Of a stretch of 49,789 nucleotides of DNA, positions 24,181-33,223 are shown piece by piece; within the stretch, counting starts at the first letter, position 1; each line of letters opens with the position of its first letter. Origin of the DNA: Actinomadura nitritigenes (lineage in GTDB: Bacteria > Actinomycetota > Actinomycetes > Streptosporangiales > Streptosporangiaceae); assembly GCF_017573545.1 (NCBI RefSeq), contig NZ_JAGEOK010000052.1:1-49789 (forward strand), written 5' to 3'. A model generated the notes under the pieces. It was given only the letters and a program-made list of their open reading frames with translations, was not told the origin of the DNA and made no database searches. Position numbers and translations under genes: made by a program.

Positions 24181-25341
24181 TCACGCCCAGAAGTGGACGG
24201 CCCAGTAGACGACGGCGGCGACGATCGCGGCGGCGGGGAGGGTGAGGACCCAGGCCATGATGATGTTGCCGGCCATGCCCCAGCGGACGGCGGACAGCCG
24301 TTTGGTGGCCCCCGCACCCATGATCGCCGAGGTGATCGTATGCGTGGTGGAAATTGGAGCGTGCCAGAAGTACGCGGTGACGTACAGGACGATCGAGGCG
24401 GTCGCTTCCGCGGCGAAGCCCTTCGGCGGGTCCACCTCGATCACCTTGCGGCCCAGCGTCCGCATGATCCGCCAGCCGCCCGCGTAGGTGCCGAGCGACA
24501 GCGCGCCCGCGCACGAGACGATCACCCACAGCGGCACCGAGTTCCCGCTCGCGTGCCCGGTGGTGACCAGCGCGAGCACGATCACGCCCATCGTCTTCTG
24601 CGCGTCCTGCAGGCCGTGGCCGAGGGCGAGCGAGGCCGCCGACAGCGTCTGCGCGATGCGGAACCGCCGCACCACCCGGCTCGGCTGGGCCCGCCGGAAG
24701 ATCCACAGGATCGCGACCATCGCCAGGTAGGCCAGGGCGAACCCGACCACCGGCGACACCACCATCGGCACGACGACCTTGTCGACCACGCTCTGCCAGT
24801 TCACGTACGACGAGGAGGCGAGCCCGGCCCCGACGACGCCGCCGATCAGCGCGTGCGACGACGAGGACGGCAGCCCGAAGTACCAGGTGATCAGGTTCCA
24901 GGTGATCGCGCCGAGCACGCCGGCGGCGATGACGGTGAGGCCGTGCAGGCCGCTCGGCGGGGTGATGACCTCGCTGATGGTCTTGGCGACCTCGACGCCG
25001 AGCAGCGCGCCCAGCATGTTCATCACCGCGGCCATGCCGAGCGCCACCCGCGGCGTCAGCGCCCGTGTGGACACCGCCGTCGCGATGGCGTTCGCGGCGT
25101 CGTGGAAGCCGTTGGTGTAGTCGAACACCAGCGACACCACGATGACCAGGACGAGCACGGCCATCTGCGCGTCGGACCGCAGCCCGAGCGCGCCCGCGAC
25201 CATCACCAGGAGGATCCCGGCGAGGAGCAGCAGCCACGCCCGTCCGCTGACGCGGCGGGTCGCCTGCTCGCCGATCGATTCGTCGGTGTCCGCCGTCGGC
25301 TCCCGGACGATGGTCGAGCCCGGTTTCGGGGCTGCGCTCAT
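24181..25341 (-). CDS. Pit-family inorganic phosphate transporter
   Basis: 386 residues from an ATG that overlaps the DUF47 stop (ATGA), preceded by AAGGAATC. About ten transmembrane helices. The two inverted PHO4-type repeats show in FDYTNGFHDAANAIATAVSTRAL near residue 72 and ISTTHTITSAIMGAGATKRL near 325, with GLPSSSSHALIGGVVGAG in the middle. It carries out low-affinity metal-phosphate symport. With DUF47 upstream it forms the standard PitA/Pap pair. It complements the high-affinity Pst system 5 kb away. Confidence 0.94.
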   Translation of the reverse strand: MSAAPKPGSTIVREPTADTDESIGEQATRRVSGRAWLLLLAGILLVMVAGALGLRSDAQMAVLVLVIVVSLVFDYTNGFHDAANAIATAVSTRALTPRVALGMAAVMNMLGALLGVEVAKTISEVITPPSGLHGLTVIAAGVLGAITWNLITWYFGLPSSSSHALIGGVVGAGLASSSYVNWQSVVDKVVVPMVVSPVVGFALAYLAMVAILWIFRRAQPSRVVRRFRIAQTLSAASLALGHGLQDAQKTMGVIVLALVTTGHASGNSVPLWVIVSCAGALSLGTYAGGWRIMRTLGRKVIEVDPPKGFAAEATASIVLYVTAYFWHAPISTTHTITSAIMGAGATKRLSAVRWGMAGNIIMAWVLTLPAAAIVAAVVYWAVHFWA

Positions 25342-25955
25342 GATTCCTTGACCGCGATGGTCTCGACCGTGTTCGCGACCTGCTCGAACGCGTCCGCGGC
25401 CTCTTCGAGGCGGTCGATGACCTGCTTGAGCTTCAGCACGTCCAGGGTGTCGTACTCGCCGCTGAACAGCTGCGCCAGCAGCTTGCGGTACACCTGGTCG
25501 CCCTGGTTCTCGAGCCGGTTGATCTCGATCCAGTACTCGTTGAGCTCCTTCATGGAGCGCAGCCGGGGCATGGCCTCCGCGGTGAGCTCGGCGGCCCGCT
25601 CCAGCACCTCCACCATGTGCACGATCCCCTTGGGGAACTCGTCGATCTTGTAGAGGGCGACGAGGTCGGCTGCCTCCTCCATCTCGTCCATCACGTCGTC
25701 GATCGAGGAGGCCAGCCGGTAGATGTCCTCGCGGTCGAACGGGGTGATGAAGGTTTCGTTCAGCCGTCGCATGATCGCGTGAGTGCATTCGTCGCCCGCA
25801 TGTTCGCAGGCGCGCATCTTCTCCGCGATCGCTGCCCGGTCGGCGCCGTCGCTGATGAGCTCTACGAGCAGCCTGGCGCCGGTGACCAGGTTGTTCGCCG
25901 AGTCGGCGAACATGTCGTAGAAGCTGTCCTCACGCGGCGTGAGACGCAAGCGCAC
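25338..25955 (-). CDS. DUF47 Pit-accessory protein
   Basis: 205 residues from the GTG at 25955 with AGGAGAACGAC upstream. All-helical PhoU-like DUF47 family: TPREDSFYDMFADSANNLVTGARLLVELI at the start, HAIMRRLNETFITPFDREDIYRLASSIDDVMDEMEEAA in the middle. These proteins (Pap/YkaA) bind to and regulate Pit transporters. It is first in a two-gene operon with a 4-nt overlap. Confidence 0.94.
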   Translation of the reverse strand: MRLRLTPREDSFYDMFADSANNLVTGARLLVELISDGADRAAIAEKMRACEHAGDECTHAIMRRLNETFITPFDREDIYRLASSIDDVMDEMEEAADLVALYKIDEFPKGIVHMVEVLERAAELTAEAMPRLRSMKELNEYWIEINRLENQGDQVYRKLLAQLFSGEYDTLDVLKLKQVIDRLEEAADAFEQVANTVETIAVKES

Positions 25956-26172
25956 GTCGTTCTCCTGATGTGCCGGAACAGTCCGCAGAGGATCGTAGGC
26001 GCTACTGGCCGTAAAAAGAACCTTTGCCCCAGCTTCGGCCGGTGTCACCCATCCTCTCACCTACAAGATTGCCCTAGATCACCAGGTACATACCCCTGCG
26101 GTTGTGCCAATCGGGCCCGCTGCGCATAGGCTCTGGTCCGGACCAACGGCCGCACGGAGAGTGACGACGCGT

Positions 26173-26376
26173 GTGAGTGAGATTCGTTACAGCGTCCCGG
26201 CGATCAGCTGCGGGCACTGCGTGACCGCGATCAGCGGGGAGGTCGGGCGGGTGCCCGGCGTGAGCGAGGTGGCGGTGGACGTGGACGCCAAGATCGTCAC
26301 CGTCCGTGGCGACGGACTGGACGACGCGGCGCTGCGCGCGGCGATCGACGAGGCCGGTTACGACGTCGCGGGCTGA
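26173..26376 (+). CDS. Heavy-metal-associated (CopZ-like) metallochaperone
   Basis: 67 residues from a GTG at 26173 (another in-frame GTG at 26161 is possible; GGAGAG at 26156 suits the later one better). Ferredoxin-like HMA fold: IRYSVPAISCGHCVTAISGEV with the metal-binding S-C-G-H-C motif (usual MxCxxC with Met replaced by Ile), then VDVDAKIVTVRGDGLDDAALRAAIDEAGYDV. It should carry Cu(I) to a partner ATPase or sensor, but none is adjacent. It stands alone, convergent with the next gene. Confidence 0.9.
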   Translation: MSEIRYSVPAISCGHCVTAISGEVGRVPGVSEVAVDVDAKIVTVRGDGLDDAALRAAIDEAGYDVAG

Positions 26377-26490
26377 CCTGGGCACCCGGTTTCGGGACCT
26401 GCACCATCGGCAGAAACGGTCGGCCCGTCTCAGGCGCCGGACGCGAGCCGTCCTGGCGGCCAGGCAGGCGGACCGGCCCGGGAACGCGAA

Positions 26491-26519
26491 CCGGGGACGT
26501 CCGTCGCGGACGCCCCCGG
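26491..26519 (-). terminator. Terminator hairpin between convergent genes
   Basis: 12 bp in two blocks (CCGGGG and CGTCCG with their complements) separated by one A/C mismatch; TCG loop. It is 17 nt past the stop of the small minus-strand gene. Confidence 0.65.
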
Positions 26520-26535
26520 GCGGATCGGGCCTCGG

Positions 26536-26721
26536 CTACTCCTGCGGCGTCAGCTCGCGACGACCGGCCTCGCCGGAACGCACCCCGAGCACCATGTCGA
26601 TTTCCGCGATGGTGAGCGGCCGCTCCGCCGCCGCCACCGCGCTGAGCATCTCGGCATAGAGTTCGATCTCGTCCAACGCAACGCGGTCGTGGACGCGCAG
26701 ATCGAGGTTCTGCTGGCGCAC
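26536..26721 (-). CDS. Small conserved actinobacterial protein, function unknown
   Basis: 61 residues: VRQQNLDLRVHDRVALDEIELYAEMLSAVAAAERPLTIAEIDMVLGV. Predicted to be two or three helices. I chose the GTG at 26721 because GGAGG (26734-26730) is 8 nt upstream; the in-frame GTG at 26730 overlaps that site. The regular charge pattern and good ribosome site argue for a real gene. I recall similar short proteins in other actinomycetes but no function. Confidence 0.75.
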   Translation of the reverse strand: MRQQNLDLRVHDRVALDEIELYAEMLSAVAAAERPLTIAEIDMVLGVRSGEAGRRELTPQE

Positions 26722-26912
26722 CGCGTCCACCTCCGTTCGTTCCCCACACCCGAGTCCGAGGCTACGCGTCCCGCCCCGACGGGCACATGACCCAAGAGGG
26801 CCATTCGAGGGCCACCCACATCCGTGGTCTTCCCGGGTCAGGTGAGCATGATGCGCCCGATCACCCGGGAGGGGTCCCCCGACGACCTGTCAAGGACGCC
26901 GGTCGGACGCCG
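26722..26912. other. Spacer upstream of the small gene
   Basis: No gene is seen. It separates the small gene from the end of the AAA+ gene, and holds the ribosome site and presumably the promoter of the former. Confidence 0.4.
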
Positions 26913-29900
26913 TCAGCCGCCCCGGTGGAAGTCGCCCAGCATCTGCTCCAGCGGCGTCTCCGGCAGGTCGCGGGCGGTGAGCCGGGCCACCGTCGCCGCG
27001 TTGACGTCCGCGCCCGCGAGGCGCGCCGCCTGCCGCGCGACCGTCTGCTCGAACAGCGCCCGGACCGTCCTGGCGTAGGCGAACGACGGGTCCTGCCGCA
27101 GCCGCTCGAAGCGGGTGAGCAGCTCGACGCGCAGCTCCTCGTCCAGCATGTACAGGTCGCGCTCGGCGTACTTCTGGAACAGCCCGACCATCTCCCGGTC
27201 GCTGATCCCCTGGAACTCCATGATCCGCGCGAACTCGGCGCGGAAGGCGGGGCTGCCCGCGAGGAACCCCTCCATCTCCGCCGCCGGGCTGGAACAGACC
27301 ACCATGAACCGCCCGCCGCGCTCGCGCATGCCGCGCAGCAGCTCGTTCACCACCGCCGGGCTGCGGTCCAGCAGGTACGCCTCCTGGATCAGCAGCACGC
27401 CGCCAAGGGCCTGCTCGATCATGCCGGCGACCCGGCTCTCGGTGTCCGGCTGGTCGCGCCCCGCCAGGTGCACCGGACGGCACGCCACCACGTGCCCCGA
27501 CTCCAGCAGCCCGAGCGCCGCGTAGATCCCGCCGACGAGCCCCGCCACCGTCGTCTTGCCCGTCCCGGGCGGCCCGACGAACACCAGGTGGTGGGCGTCG
27601 CGGTCCGCCACGCCGTACCGGACCCGGTCCGCCGCCTGCTCCGCCTCGTCCGCCATCTCCCGGACGACCGCCTTGACGTCGTCCAGCCCGGTCAGCCCGT
27701 CCAGCTGGCGCAGGTAGCCGTCGATGTCGCCGGGGGGCCGCAGCGCCGGCTCGATGCCCTCCGCGACGCCGTGCAGGTCGTCCGGCGTCAGGACGAGCCG
27801 GTCGTGCGACGCGCCGGCCCGCGCCATGTTCCGCTGGCTCGCCTGGTCCAGGTACGCCTCGACGAGCCGCGCGTTCACCAGGTCGCCCGGGCCGCGGAGC
27901 CGTTCGAGGTCCTCCTTCGCGACCTCCAGCGCCGACGCCCCGATCGTGACGCGCCGCTCGTCCGCCAGCAGGTGCAGCAGCGTCATCCGGGCGTCCAGCC
28001 CGCTGAAGTCGGGCAGGCGGTACACCCGGAACGCCTGCACCAGCCTCGGGTGCTCCCTCAGCAGCCGCTTGTACGCGCGCGGCTCGCACGTCGCGATCAG
28101 CGGCGTCGTGTTCACCGGGTCGCGGCGCGCCCGCCGCACCGCGCCGGTGACCGCGACCGGGTCCTGCGCGGCGCCGATCGCCACGTCCAGCCGCTCGAAC
28201 AGGATCGCCGGGCCCTGCTGCCGCAGGATCCGCTCCATGGCGTCCACCGGCGCGTCGCGGACGTCGTCGGCGTCGTGCGCGCGGATGGCGCCGTCGCCGA
28301 GGCCCGCGTCCGCCAGCGTCAGCGCGATCAGCCGCGCCAGCCTGCGCTGGCCGGTGTGCGGGCCGCCGACCAGCAGCACCCCCGGCACGCCCGCCGGCGC
28401 CGACCCCGGGCGGCCGTCCACCCGGGTCACCTCGGCGTCCTCCCCGGCCGCCGCGTTCCACTCCTCGACCTGGGCCCGCAGCTCGTCGAGCAGCTCGCCC
28501 GCGTCCTGCTCGCCGGACACGAACCCGATCCCGAACCGTTCGAGCGTCCGGCGCCGGCCGAGGTCCTGCGGCGGCGGGATCTCGTGGACGGGCCGCTCGG
28601 GCGACGGCGTGTCGTCCAGGAAGTCGAAGTCGCCGACCATGGTCTCGGACATGACCCGGGTCCCGGGACCGGGGGGCGGCCCCTGCGCGGGGCCGTCCTC
28701 CAGGTCCTCCGGGCCGAGGATGCGCGTGCCGGGCGGCTGCGCGTTCCGCGGGGGCGGCGGCACCGGAGAGCCCTGCGGGGCCGCTGGGGAGCCCTGGGGG
28801 GACGGCAGGGCGCCCTGGGGGGACGCCGCCCCGTCCTCGAAGCGCGTCGCGTACGCGCCGGCGGGCGGCCGCGGCGCCGCGCCTGCGTCCTCGGCCCGCG
28901 TCGCGTACGGGTCGAACGCGGCCGGCTCCACCGGGGGCACTCCCGGCTGCGCTCCCTGCGAGCCCGGAGCTGCCGGGGGCCCCTGCGGACTCTGTGCGGC
29001 CGGAGAGCCCTGCGGATTCTGTGCGGCCGGAGGGCTCTGCGGGCTCTGTGCGGCCGGGGGCACGCCGGCGCCGGGAGGCAGCCCTTGAGCGGGAGGCCCG
29101 TCGCCGAGCCGCTGGTAACCGAGCTGCGTGTACGGCGGCACGACCGGCTCGTCGTGCTTCTCCTCGTCCGGTGAGAAACCGCCGAGCTGCTCCGCCGGCC
29201 CCTGCCCCCGGTCGGGAGAGGTGGCCTCCTGGTCCGCGAAGGGCGGCTGCCCGGCGCCCGGATAGGGCGCCCCGCCCGCCTGCGGCTGCGCCTGACCGGC
29301 GTCGAAGCCCGGGTATCCGGACGGTCCCGGGTCGGGCGGCCCGAGCGGCGGCACGCCCGGCATACCGAGGGCGGCCTGCCCCTGATCGCTCGGCACGGGC
29401 TTGGGCGCGGCCTGCTGGAAACCGAGCTCGGTGTACGGCGGCGCCACGTTCCCGCCGGCGTCCTCCTCGGCGGGCGAGAGGCCGCCCATCGCCGGATCCG
29501 GCGAAGCGAACCCGGCCGCCGGCTGCGGCCGCCCCGCCGGACCGGGCGCGTTCTCCCAGCCCGGCTGGGCCGGCGGCTGGACGAACGGCTGCGCGGGCCC
29601 CTGCGGCTCCGCCGGCTTCGGCGGCGCACCCGGCGCCACGCCCGGCTGGCTCTGCATGCCGAACGGCGGCGACGGCGACGGGCTCGGTGGCGGGGTCTGC
29701 GTCGGCGCGGCCGCCGTGGCGCGCGCACGGGTGCGCCCGATGATCCCCGCGATGATCGCGGTCGGCGTTGGGAAGCCGCGGGGCCGCGCCGGCATCCCGC
29801 CGAGCCGGCACCACGCGAGGTCCAGCTCGTACATCGCGGCGAGCAGCGTCTCGGCGCTCTCGCCGGAACCCGCCGCCAGCAGCGGGTCCGGCAGCCGCAG

Positions 29901-31106
29901 GTCGGTCGGCCACAGCCGGCGCAGCGGATGCCCCTTCTGCTCCGCCACCGCCTGCACCGTGTACCGGATCTCCGGGTCCAGCCACGGGACGATCGAGCCC
30001 GCCACGTCCTTGCGGACGACGTCCAGGTCGGCGGCCAGCAGCGCGGCGGCGACCATCCGCGGCTCGGTGTACGCCGCGTCGGCGGGGTCGCCCGGCAGGT
30101 CGGCGATGGCCTCGCTCAGCGTGTAGAACGCGTGCCGGAAGTTGTCGCCCGGCGAGCTCTCGTTCCGCAGCGCCGGCACGAGGTGCGGCGGGCACCGGGT
30201 CAGCCACTGCTGGACGATCGCCTGGTCCCCGTACGGGAGCGCCCCGTAGTCGACCGTCGGGTTGCTCAGCGTCGTCCCGAGGATCGCCAGCAGCGCGTCC
30301 GCCCGGGTCTGGAACCGCACGTCGTCGCGCAGCGCGCTCGCGACCGCCCACATCGTCCGCAGGACGACGACCGCCGCGTCCACGCGGCTGGCGCGCAGCC
30401 GCTCGGAGTACAGCCCGACCAGCGTCTCCAGCGCGGGCGGGGTCATCCAGCGCGGGCCGTCCACGTCCGGCAGCGGCCTGGCCCGGTACGGCCTCCACAG
30501 GTCCAGCATCTGCGCGTCCAGCCGGGCGTCGAACACCGGCGCGGTCGCGCACCACATCATCACGCCCCACGCGACCGCCACCGTGGACGGCGTCTCCTGC
30601 GTGAACTGCGACCACCAGTGCGGGTACTCCGGGGCGGACAGCGCCGCCGCGGACTCCACGGTCGCGCGGACCCGCGACGTCAGCTCGCTCGCGAAGCCGT
30701 GGCCGACGAACGGCAGCGACGCCGGCGGGTCATAGGAGAAGTCGGGGCCGGCCGGGATCACGTGCGGCGGGAGCTGCGGGACCTGCATCCCGCCCTGCTG
30801 CGCGGGCCGCGCCGCCATCCGCACGGCGGGCGTCCGCGGCGGCGGGCACAGGTACCACTGGCCGTCCGACGGGTGCAGCCGGTACCACCGGGCCCACGCG
30901 CCGAACAGCCACCACGTCCCGTCCGGCAGGACGAGCATGCGGCCGGCGATGGCGTGATGGCGCTGCTGAGGAGGCGCCGACGGCCACCATTGGGCGGCCA
31001 CCATCGCCCTCGTGTCGCGCTCGGCCTCCGCGAACGGGTCCTGCCCCATCCGGGGGCTGGGCGGCGGAGCACTGCCATAGCCCGGTCCCCACACCACGTG
31101 GGTCAT
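26913..31106 (-). CDS. Giant AAA+ protein (CbbX/EccA-like ATPase with degenerate partner module)
   Basis: 1,397 residues. The N-terminal part (about 1-470) is Trp-rich at first (WWPSAPPQQ, WWLFGAWARWYRLH), then helical. A disordered Pro/Gln/Gly linker (about 470-850) contains two PPYTxLGYQ-type motifs (near 558 and 657) and four TR-x-x-E/ED motifs (near 734, 752, 793 and 815). A first AAA module (about 900-1090) is degenerate: VLLVGGPHTGQRRLA replaces a Walker A, and ILFERLDVAI a Walker B. The second (about 1120-1397) is CbbX/EccA-like with Walker A GPPGTGKTT (K1184), but Walker B reads LLIQEAY, Gln replacing the usual Asp (Q1241, catalytic-type E1242 kept). EccA kinship suggests a link to type VII secretion. 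The weak ribosome site makes the start less certain. Confidence 0.88.
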   Translation of the reverse strand: MTHVVWGPGYGSAPPPSPRMGQDPFAEAERDTRAMVAAQWWPSAPPQQRHHAIAGRMLVLPDGTWWLFGAWARWYRLHPSDGQWYLCPPPRTPAVRMAARPAQQGGMQVPQLPPHVIPAGPDFSYDPPASLPFVGHGFASELTSRVRATVESAAALSAPEYPHWWSQFTQETPSTVAVAWGVMMWCATAPVFDARLDAQMLDLWRPYRARPLPDVDGPRWMTPPALETLVGLYSERLRASRVDAAVVVLRTMWAVASALRDDVRFQTRADALLAILGTTLSNPTVDYGALPYGDQAIVQQWLTRCPPHLVPALRNESSPGDNFRHAFYTLSEAIADLPGDPADAAYTEPRMVAAALLAADLDVVRKDVAGSIVPWLDPEIRYTVQAVAEQKGHPLRRLWPTDLRLPDPLLAAGSGESAETLLAAMYELDLAWCRLGGMPARPRGFPTPTAIIAGIIGRTRARATAAAPTQTPPPSPSPSPPFGMQSQPGVAPGAPPKPAEPQGPAQPFVQPPAQPGWENAPGPAGRPQPAAGFASPDPAMGGLSPAEEDAGGNVAPPYTELGFQQAAPKPVPSDQGQAALGMPGVPPLGPPDPGPSGYPGFDAGQAQPQAGGAPYPGAGQPPFADQEATSPDRGQGPAEQLGGFSPDEEKHDEPVVPPYTQLGYQRLGDGPPAQGLPPGAGVPPAAQSPQSPPAAQNPQGSPAAQSPQGPPAAPGSQGAQPGVPPVEPAAFDPYATRAEDAGAAPRPPAGAYATRFEDGAASPQGALPSPQGSPAAPQGSPVPPPPRNAQPPGTRILGPEDLEDGPAQGPPPGPGTRVMSETMVGDFDFLDDTPSPERPVHEIPPPQDLGRRRTLERFGIGFVSGEQDAGELLDELRAQVEEWNAAAGEDAEVTRVDGRPGSAPAGVPGVLLVGGPHTGQRRLARLIALTLADAGLGDGAIRAHDADDVRDAPVDAMERILRQQGPAILFERLDVAIGAAQDPVAVTGAVRRARRDPVNTTPLIATCEPRAYKRLLREHPRLVQAFRVYRLPDFSGLDARMTLLHLLADERRVTIGASALEVAKEDLERLRGPGDLVNARLVEAYLDQASQRNMARAGASHDRLVLTPDDLHGVAEGIEPALRPPGDIDGYLRQLDGLTGLDDVKAVVREMADEAEQAADRVRYGVADRDAHHLVFVGPPGTGKTTVAGLVGGIYAALGLLESGHVVACRPVHLAGRDQPDTESRVAGMIEQALGGVLLIQEAYLLDRSPAVVNELLRGMRERGGRFMVVCSSPAAEMEGFLAGSPAFRAEFARIMEFQGISDREMVGLFQKYAERDLYMLDEELRVELLTRFERLRQDPSFAYARTVRALFEQTVARQAARLAGADVNAATVARLTARDLPETPLEQMLGDFHRGG

Positions 31107-31229
31107 GGTAGTCAGACGGAGCGCCCCAGAATTCCCTCCGAGCGGCCCGCCGCGAATACCCCCAGGTCAGCCCCTACCGTCCCGCGCAAACCTGTTGATC
31201 CGCCAGTCCGCGGGAGCCGCCGGCGGGAG

Positions 31230-31751
31230 TCAGCGCCAGGCGGCGCGGGCGTGGCGCTCGGCCTTCTGCATGTAGACGTCGGGGGTGTGCTGGAGGACCG
31301 AGCGGTCGGCGTCGTTCAGCTCGCGGACGATCTTGCCGGGCGTGCCCGCGACCAGGACGCCCGACGGGATCCGCTTGCCCGGCGGCACGAGCGCGCCGGC
31401 GGCGATGAGCGTTCCCGCCCCGATCCGGGCGCCGTTCAGCACGATGGCGCCGATGCCGATCAGCGAGCCGGTCTCGACGTGCGCGCCGTGCACCATGGCC
31501 TTGTGCCCGAGGCTGACCCGGTCCTCCAGGACGGCGGGCATGCCCGGGTCGGCGTGCAGGCAGCTGAGGTCCTGGATGTTGCACTCGTCGCCGACGACGA
31601 TCTCCTCGTCGTCGCCGCGCAGCACCGAGCCGTACCAGACGCTGGACGCCCGGCCGAGCGTCACGCGTCCGACGACCACCGCTCCGGGCGCCACCCAGGC
31701 CTCGGCGTGGATCTTCGGCCCGTCCTCGCCCAGCGACCCCACATAGCTCAT
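31230..31751 (-). CDS. Gamma-class carbonic anhydrase family protein
   Basis: 173 residues of left-handed beta-helix with hexapeptide repeats (VWYGSVLRGDDEEIVVGDECNIQD). Three His ligands of the gamma-CA zinc site are visible in CLHADPG and SLGHKAMVHGAHV. The family also includes PaaY-like and YrdA-like proteins whose substrate is uncertain, so hydratase activity is not assured. The chosen ATG at 31751 gives MSYVGSLGEDGPKIH; upstream in-frame sequence is low-quality. It follows the AAA+ gene start by 123 nt on the same strand (upstream of it in transcription). Confidence 0.92.
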   Translation of the reverse strand: MSYVGSLGEDGPKIHAEAWVAPGAVVVGRVTLGRASSVWYGSVLRGDDEEIVVGDECNIQDLSCLHADPGMPAVLEDRVSLGHKAMVHGAHVETGSLIGIGAIVLNGARIGAGTLIAAGALVPPGKRIPSGVLVAGTPGKIVRELNDADRSVLQHTPDVYMQKAERHARAAWR

Positions 31752-32083
31752 GCGCCCGATGCTAGGCCGTGCCCGGATCCGGCCGGGGGCCGGGGAGGCG
31801 GGACCCGGGGAGGGCGGACGCGGTGCCCTGGACGGGTCGATTCGGTGGATGTCACGCGACACGGCGGCGCAGGTGAGGGCGTTTTTTCGGGAAATTGGGT
31901 ATTTTGTCGCCCCCAGCCAGATGAAGAAACGGCAGCGAGAAGGGCGTTCCGGTTGCGCGAGCGGGGCGGATCGCACGAGAGTCGATGCTGACGTTTCTGC
32001 TGTGGGCCCGCTGACCGGCGGGTGAGGATTCGCAAACCGACCCTGACGGGGTGATACCCCCGCCAACGACCCCCCAAGGCATC
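31752..32083. other. Divergent promoter region with an AT-rich patch
   Basis: No gene is supported. A patch around 31880-31915 (TTTTTTCGGGAAATTGGGTATTTTG) is far more AT-rich than its surroundings and may hold a promoter for the DivIVA-family gene. A 13-nt hairpin (32048-32060, GGGGT-GAT-ACCCC) lies 23 nt upstream of its start codon and could affect ribosome access. Confidence 0.5.
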
Positions 32084-33100
32084 ATGAGCAACGAAGCCGA
32101 AATCCTGCCGAACCTCCTTCAAGACGAGTCCTTCGAGATCGTCATGCGCGGCTACAACCGCCGCCAGGTCGACGACTACATCGCCCGCGCCCAGCAAAAG
32201 CACCGCGAGCTGGAGGCCCGGCTCGCGCGCGCCCAGGACGACGCCGAGCGCGTCCGCCGGGAGATGGCCGAGGTGCGCGAGGCCCGCAAGCCCACCGGCG
32301 ACGACCTGAGCGACCGGCTGCGCCAGATCATCAACCTCGCCGAGGACGAGGCGCAGGACAAGGTCGCCGAGGCCGAGGCCAAGGGCGCCGAGATCCGCAA
32401 GGACGCCGAGCAGGAGTCCAAGCGCATCATCGACGAGGCCCGCGCGCACGCCGACAAGAACCTCTCCCAGGCGCAGGAGAAGGCCGACCACATGCTGTCC
32501 GCCGCCAAGAAGGAGTCCGACAGCGTGCTGTCGGCCGCCAAGCAGGAGGCGGAGCAGACGGTGACGAGCGCGCGGCTGGAGGCCGAGCGCACGCTCACCG
32601 CGTCCGAGCGCCGCGCCAGCGTGATCAACGAGGGCGCCACCCAGCGGCTCACCTCGCTGACCAAGAACCACACGCAGGCCCTCCAGCGGCTCACCGAGAT
32701 CAGCGAGACCCTGCACCGGCTGCTGACCGCCGAGAACGAGGCGGGCCCGCTGGAGAAGATGGTCGAGGACGCCGTCCGGCAGACGCCGCCGCGCAAGCAG
32801 CCGGCCGCCGCCCCCGCCCAGCCGGTCCCCGCGCAGCCCGCCCCCGCCGCCGCGGCCGGGCCCAAGCCGCCCGCCCCGTCCACCGCGACCGGGCCCAAGC
32901 CCGTCGTGGCCAAGCCGGCCGCCGCTCCCGCGCCGTCGATGAAGAAGCCGGAGCCGGACGGCCCGGTCACCGGCACGGGACCGCAGGTCCCGCCGCCCGC
33001 GAAGGCGCCGCGGCCGATCGAGGACACCGACGGCGGCCCGTCCGCCGGCCACGCCCCGATCGTCCCCCCGGCCCCGCGCGGGCCCGCCGACCCGAGCTGA
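32084..33100 (+). CDS. DivIVA-domain coiled-coil protein (FilP/Wag31-like)
   Basis: 338 residues. DivIVA N-terminal domain: SFEIVMRGYNRRQVDDYIARAQ (about 16-40). A long coiled coil follows (about 35-235) rich in A, E, K and R with heptad-like KAEAEAKGAEIRKDAEQE stretches, then a Pro/Ala/Lys disordered tail (about 245-338). Such proteins mark poles or hyphal tips and support apical growth; the build is nearer to streptomycete FilP-like proteins than to the shorter Wag31. The start at 32084 follows AAGG; a GTG 33 nt upstream would add MIPPPTTPQGI. A strong terminator follows. Confidence 0.9.
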   Translation: MSNEAEILPNLLQDESFEIVMRGYNRRQVDDYIARAQQKHRELEARLARAQDDAERVRREMAEVREARKPTGDDLSDRLRQIINLAEDEAQDKVAEAEAKGAEIRKDAEQESKRIIDEARAHADKNLSQAQEKADHMLSAAKKESDSVLSAAKQEAEQTVTSARLEAERTLTASERRASVINEGATQRLTSLTKNHTQALQRLTEISETLHRLLTAENEAGPLEKMVEDAVRQTPPRKQPAAAPAQPVPAQPAPAAAAGPKPPAPSTATGPKPVVAKPAAAPAPSMKKPEPDGPVTGTGPQVPPPAKAPRPIEDTDGGPSAGHAPIVPPAPRGPADPS

Positions 33101-33133
33101 TCCCCAGCCCCGGCGGAAACGTCACCCGCTCCC

Positions 33134-33171
33134 CGAACGGTGCGCCCGGCCCCTGCCGGGCGCACCGTTCG
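33134..33171 (+). terminator. Terminator after the DivIVA-family gene
   Basis: Perfect 16-bp stem (33134-33149 with 33156-33171), 6-nt loop, 33 nt past the stop codon, followed by CGTTT. Confidence 0.9.
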
Positions 33172-33223
33172 CGTTTCCGCGGCCGTTCGGGCGGAGCGGA
33201 AATCGCGACATAGGATCATCCGG

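Noticed and set aside
26787..29174. A 795-codon open frame opposite the AAA+ gene
   Set aside because: Arg/Gln/His/Asp-rich low-quality translation, mirror of the Pro-rich linker coding; no domain recognised.
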